Below the pieces are notes generated by a model. That model was given only the letters and a program-made list of their open reading frames with translations, ran no database searches and was not told the origin of the DNA. From contig CAJQUW010000896.1 in NCBI GenBank assembly GCA_907163375.1, positions 310,001 to 374,000 of the forward strand: DNA of 64,000 nucleotides, read 5' to 3'. Below, piece after piece: positions 60,201-64,000 of this stretch. A program made the translations under genes and the position numbers. The stretch comes from Prostheceraeus crozeri (taxonomy: Eukaryota > Platyhelminthes > Polycladida > Euryleptidae). Within the stretch, counting starts at the first letter, position 1, and each line of letters opens with the position of its first letter.

Positions 60201-62323
60201 AATCACAGAGATCTGTATTTTTACGATTAGAAATTCAGATATTCTGGAGTTAGTTCTCTTCCTGCACTAAATAGGGACACAAAACTGACATCAATTGATT
60301 TTGAATCACATGAGATTTGCATCATGAATCACCACTTATCTTTGGCCTCAAATTGGATACATTTTGGGCTGACGACGTTTTGAGCGGCAAAAACATATTC
60401 ATCGTCATTTTCCTTTTTCGTATCGTGCATGATGAGGTTCACATTGGTTATCGATTTGAAAGCAGTTATTACATACATCTGCGTCTGGTATATTGTATTG
60501 CTTGCGTCTAAAGTTCCATAGATTGGGATATTTCGTCGTCGCAATCGATCTAAGAAAATTGCTCTTCAGTTTTTTACCTCCGGATGCTCGTGTCGTATTA
60601 GCTCCAGAGAATTCACCATTAGTTTTGAGTGAGTGACACAGTAACTTCCCACTAAGGTTTCTACGCTGATAAACTTGATGCATTCACGGATAAAATATGG
60701 ATTTACATGTGTACGTGTTGAACTTACACCCAGGATCACACAAGGTTCTCTAGCTTAACCCATTTGGCTAGAGGAGCTCTTCAATTTAATTTCACAATCG
60801 AACTACAGATAGTGCTGACAATTTGTATTTCCATGAGATTTCTTATCTCGGCCACAGTAGAGGCTCTCGGAGAAAGGCATTTACCGAACACTTTTCCAAA
60901 ATTACACCTTTTCAGTATTTGGGCCTACGCATTACAGCGGCGATTTCAAACTACTGGTAAAAGGCACAAAAATCACTGCCGCATTCTGTTATTTGAATCA
61001 AAATACTTGATAAACATCATAAACACAACATTCAAGCTTTCAATCTGAATGCGACGTCCATCACATGATAATAGATGCCCACGATATCATTTATAGAATC
61101 ATGCATATTTAAAATGCTGAACACATGCTGAAAATTGTCTGATTCTGTAAGCTGTTCTACAAAGTGTTGCAAAATGACTAAATTCACAACTGCGGAAAAG
61201 AGCTTTTCAGTGTAGGTCATAACGTCAGGGTTCCAGTTGACGAAATCCAAATATTTCTGGAGAAGAGCTTTATAATGCACTAAAACCAAAAGTTGCAAAA
61301 TTATAGGTGAGGCGGTTAAGTTATAAGAGGATCAAAGCAAAAATGCTACGGGGTTGTCGAAATGGCATGGATGTAGGGCTAACTGCACCTTACCCGGGTT
61401 ATTTTGAGCTCGTTTACATAATTCACAACACAATGGGGTGTGTTCGACCAAGTGATGGCATCAGATTTCAACAGTTCGGTCATCAAGTTGCTGTAAATAG
61501 AAGTTAAGAAATTGAATTCCACTTTCTTTCAAAACTGAATTTTTAGCGTCCTTTGATAATTGATGCTAGATGATGCCAACAAAGTGATTGGTTATCGCTT
61601 AAAAGAGCGTGAAGACAATGTTGAGAGCACGCTTAGTTGCATTGAGATATCTAAGTGGCGCTGAATGCAACTCAAAAAGAGATTTTTGAAAATACATGAA
61701 AATTATGAATGGTCTGCCAGAATCTCATTTATATATTGAGCAGAAAAAGTACAGTAACTGTACACCTACGTAAACGAATGTGGCAAAAAAACTGTAGGGT
61801 GTGATAATTTGTTCATTTACTTTATACTTGGAATCCACCACAAAACTCATGGACAGTATTACTTACAAAACTGGTTGTGAGTAGTGTTGGGGATTATTGC
61901 TGTTACTCATTTCACAGTTGCATAGACTTGTTAATGAATGATCATACTGATAATAACTTCACATGCACTTTATCAATGGTCTATAAGTGATTTGAATTGA
62001 TCAATATGCTTAATATTGTTGAAACTTGACAAAATTTCTCGATTTTCAAAAAGCGCTGCAAATAAAGGTCAAATTTCTGATATTCATATGTGACAAATTT
62101 TGAATTGGTTATTATATAATTCGCAAAAACTGGAAGCTAAAAAAGCTAGAGCTGCAGCAATATCAAATAATGGCCTCCTAGAAAATGCAGATAATGTCCT
62201 GCGGGAGAAAATGGCTAATGACTAAATCGAATACTCATGTTTATTTCAAAATTTACCTGCTATTGCCTCATAATGTCATTAATTTCATCATTTACTTTAT
62301 TTATGTCATTTTGGTTCTTTCAG
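57241..62323 (+). other. Last intron of the prohormone-4-like gene, 5.1 kb
   Basis: Starts GTGAGT and ends TTCTTTCAG. It contains the antisense LINE at about 58500-59715. The remaining sequence, including 59730-62320, shows no coding frame or RNA that I can support. Confidence 0.75.
58500..59715 (-). pseudogene. CR1/L2-group LINE RT, 5' truncated, in an intron
   Basis: On the minus strand the first frame (59670-59356) reads DVRVLSVDFSKAFDMLPHRV and SNFLCNRKQFVRVSGSLSTP. The second (59456-58479) continues with SGVPQGSVIGPLAFCMAID, SSAIMYADDLTILHF (intact YADD), LPLNNKKCTVMNF, MLGVHVSTDMKWNVHVKKIV, ASQRLFILWNLKSASCS, SIRSILLYCGPVFVNLP and ITAIEQRASRIIG. One frame change lies near the QGS motif. 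The 3' end is an ATT microsatellite followed by an A-run (58486-58530), a typical CR1/L2-type tail. EN is missing. The long clean second frame suggests a fairly young insertion. It is antisense to the host gene. Confidence 0.88.
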
Positions 62324-62532
62324 AAAGCAAAACAATCAATGATTTCATAAAAGCAGGTGAATTGGATGATAATCAAGCAGAAAATCTAAGGACAGTTATG
62401 CGTGATGTGAAAATGGGCCGCAGCGTTGATTTGGCTATGTTCATGGAAATGCCTGAGAGAATGTGGCCCGAACTGTACTACTACTTCGGCCGAATAGTCA
62501 AAAGCGGCTTCCTTGGAAATAATCGAGAGTGA
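62324..62532 (+). CDS. Prohormone-4-like precursor, terminal exon
   Basis: Acceptor (TTTGGTTCTTTCAG) then a phase-1 start; 209 nt to a TGA at 62530-62532. It encodes (E)SKTINDFIKAGELDD, NQAENLRTVMRDVKMGRSVD, LAMFMEMPERMWPELYYYFG and RIVKSGFLGNNRE. The end matches the conserved close of prohormone-4 (VKFFLEKLVKTGFLD in bee). Together the three firm exons give about 157 residues, the usual size of the precursor without its signal peptide and first exon. I infer a secreted neuropeptide or hormone precursor expressed in neurosecretory cells, from family knowledge only. Confidence 0.9.
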
Positions 62533-63108
62533 CAAGGCATCTGAGGACAATTGAACGATAACACGTGTTTTAATGAGCTTTGAATTCCTCTTTCACAATG
62601 AAACACGTTCTTTGAAACCCCTCGCCGCCGTATTTTCTTTACGAATGAGATTTGTCTGAAAAATTCTTTCAAATGTTTTACTTAATACTCTTTCAGTTGT
62701 TCGCAAGAAAGCATCGCAACACTGCTTCCTCTTCATGATCTTCAATTTCTTCCAAACTTCTTGAGAAAATGTTTCCTGTCTTCTTCGATCTTTGTGTCTC
62801 TGCCCCCTTTCTCGTCTGTGATTACAGAGACAAGACTACTCCGTTCGTCCGATTTCATCATCATAGCTCATGAAGAGCCCAGACAAACCAATTGAATGCA
62901 AATAATACTAAATGGCTAGCTGAGTTGTCTGTCCTAACAGCTGTTCGCAATTGTGTTCAACGTTTTAGTAGAAAATCAAAAGATAATGCTCTCCTGTCCA
63001 CAGCAAGAAATGGAACAACAAATTTTGTGAATTCTTAAAATCTGTATTGGCGACATTTTTGTGTATAAATTGTACGCCTTCAACATCACGAATTTATGTC
63101 GATATTTC

Positions 63109-63114
63109 AATAAA
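63109..63114 (+). promoter_or_regulatory. Probable poly(A) signal of the prohormone-4-like gene
   Basis: AATAAA, about 580 nt after the stop codon, followed by the GT/T-rich stretch CTTTTTGATTTTTTGTGTCT. It is the first consensus signal I find downstream of the stop. Confidence 0.5.
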
Positions 63115-63119
63115 GTATG

Positions 63120-64000
63120 ACTTTTTGATTTTTTGTGTCTCGAACTGGCCGCCTTGAGGGACTCTCATTCCACCACGATATGTACAAACTTTTTATCATA
63201 AAGACTATTGTGTACAGCAACTTTATTTCCCGCTATTGAAACAAAAATGGAACTTTGCAACGGTAGAAGTAGCTTTCTCTTTCGATGGTCAATTAGAGAG
63301 AAAACATGAGAATCATTTTCATCGGAGAAAAACACAGTTTTCGAAAGAAATGGCATAAAATATTAAGTGCGATTTTTTGGGTACAGTCAACTTATGAATT
63401 GCAGTCGAAAAATGAATTCATTTTTGCAGGTGATCGCAAATCTCTGCTGCCTACTTTTCACAATGCAGATGTGCAAAATGCCATTCGTGTACCGTATACC
63501 ATGCCAAATTAACGCAACAACCGTTGATGACACGATAGCTTTAGTTGCTTCTGACGTAGAAAGTGCTTGGACTTCCTCATCTTTTGTTGCATTATTTGTA
63601 CTACTCACGTCTAATTATTTACAATGGCACATTGAGTCTAACTGAGCCACAACGTAAGGCATGCTTATTGCATTTATCAAACACTGAAGAGTAGCGAGCT
63701 CTAAATGTTTAATAGCGTTTGGTTAGTTACCACTGAAACCTCAATTTTCAAGTGGCATGCCAGACAAACTATGGTTTCAATTACATTCAATATCTGATCA
63801 TAAATATGATATTTGTGCTTGAATTCGAACGTACATATCATCTGAATATTTGAAATTTTGATCAAATAACTGCAAACAATAATTAGAGAATTTCAAAAAA
63901 TGAAATTTCACATAAAATGGAAGTCGAGCAAGCATTCGCCTGCTTCAAATCACAGCAGGCATCACACAAAACCAAGAGAGGACGAAATATTAGTCGTACA
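63120..64000. other. No gene supported; weak exon-like block near 63430
   Basis: An acceptor-like TTCATTTTTGCAG ends at 63429. Two frames after it are open: one to 63512, and one to 63645 with a hydrophobic tail (SSFVALFVLLTSNYLQW) that could be a GPI-signal shape. Neither is recognised and neither has further support. Confidence 0.3.

Noticed and set aside
63430-63645. GPI-anchored protein exon
   Set aside because: Two competing frames, no upstream exon and no recognised domain.

Overview
This is an AT-rich (roughly two thirds A+T by eye), intron-bearing metazoan window, most likely from an arthropod or a lophotrochozoan. It shows long non-coding stretches, GT-AG exon borders, a neuropeptide precursor of the prohormone-4 (IDLSRF) type, and a dense mix of Tc1/mariner, hAT, foldback, LINE and Penelope-like fragments. 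I see no prokaryotic organisation, no rRNA and no convincing intact tRNA.

Host gene. The one host gene I can name lies at the right. Three exons (56286-56438, 57127-57240, 62324-62532) encode an LDL-receptor class A module and the conserved tail of a prohormone-4-like secreted precursor. All visible introns are phase 1. A 39-nt microexon at 55122-55160 fits the phase and may carry the diverged IDLSRF-like peptide. The signal-peptide exon was not found. A likely poly(A) signal is at 63109. The last intron (about 5.1 kb) contains an antisense LINE.

Mobile elements, left to right: a decayed Tc1-like element with TIRs and TA duplications (4784-6429); a LINE 3' scrap (about 9.0-9.3 kb); a 1.2-kb imperfect palindrome (11.26-12.45 kb); a pogo/Tigger-like remnant (14.9-16.4 kb) interrupted by a near-perfect 145-bp-arm foldback; a Penelope-like fragment with a hammerhead-type motif (20.1-20.8 kb); small MITE-like inverted repeats (21.44-21.70, 26.05-26.18 kb); LINE scraps at 28.2-28.6 and 31.6-32.0 kb; and a Tc1/IS630-like element with a 290-codon transposase frame (34.0-35.0 kb).

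37.9-49.2 kb is a layered graveyard. An 8.3-kb span with about 140-bp inverted ends and flanking TA dinucleotides contains a pogo-like helix-turn-helix scrap, a 2-kb inverted-repeat element hit by a hAT element with a perfect 8-bp duplication, and a plus-strand LINE split by a minus-strand LINE. Beyond it lie further LINE tails, an 817-bp inverted-repeat element and a C-terminal retroelement domain. A foldback element whose inverted ends are built of tandem 15-16-bp units sits at 50957-51873, followed by another LINE tail at 53.0-53.5 kb.

The remaining stretches (about 1.7-4.7, 6.4-8.9, 16.4-20.1, 22.3-26.0, 32.0-33.8 and 35.4-37.8 kb, among others) hold no recognisable gene. In DNA this AT-rich, isolated frames up to about 130 codons are near chance expectation and are not called as genes.
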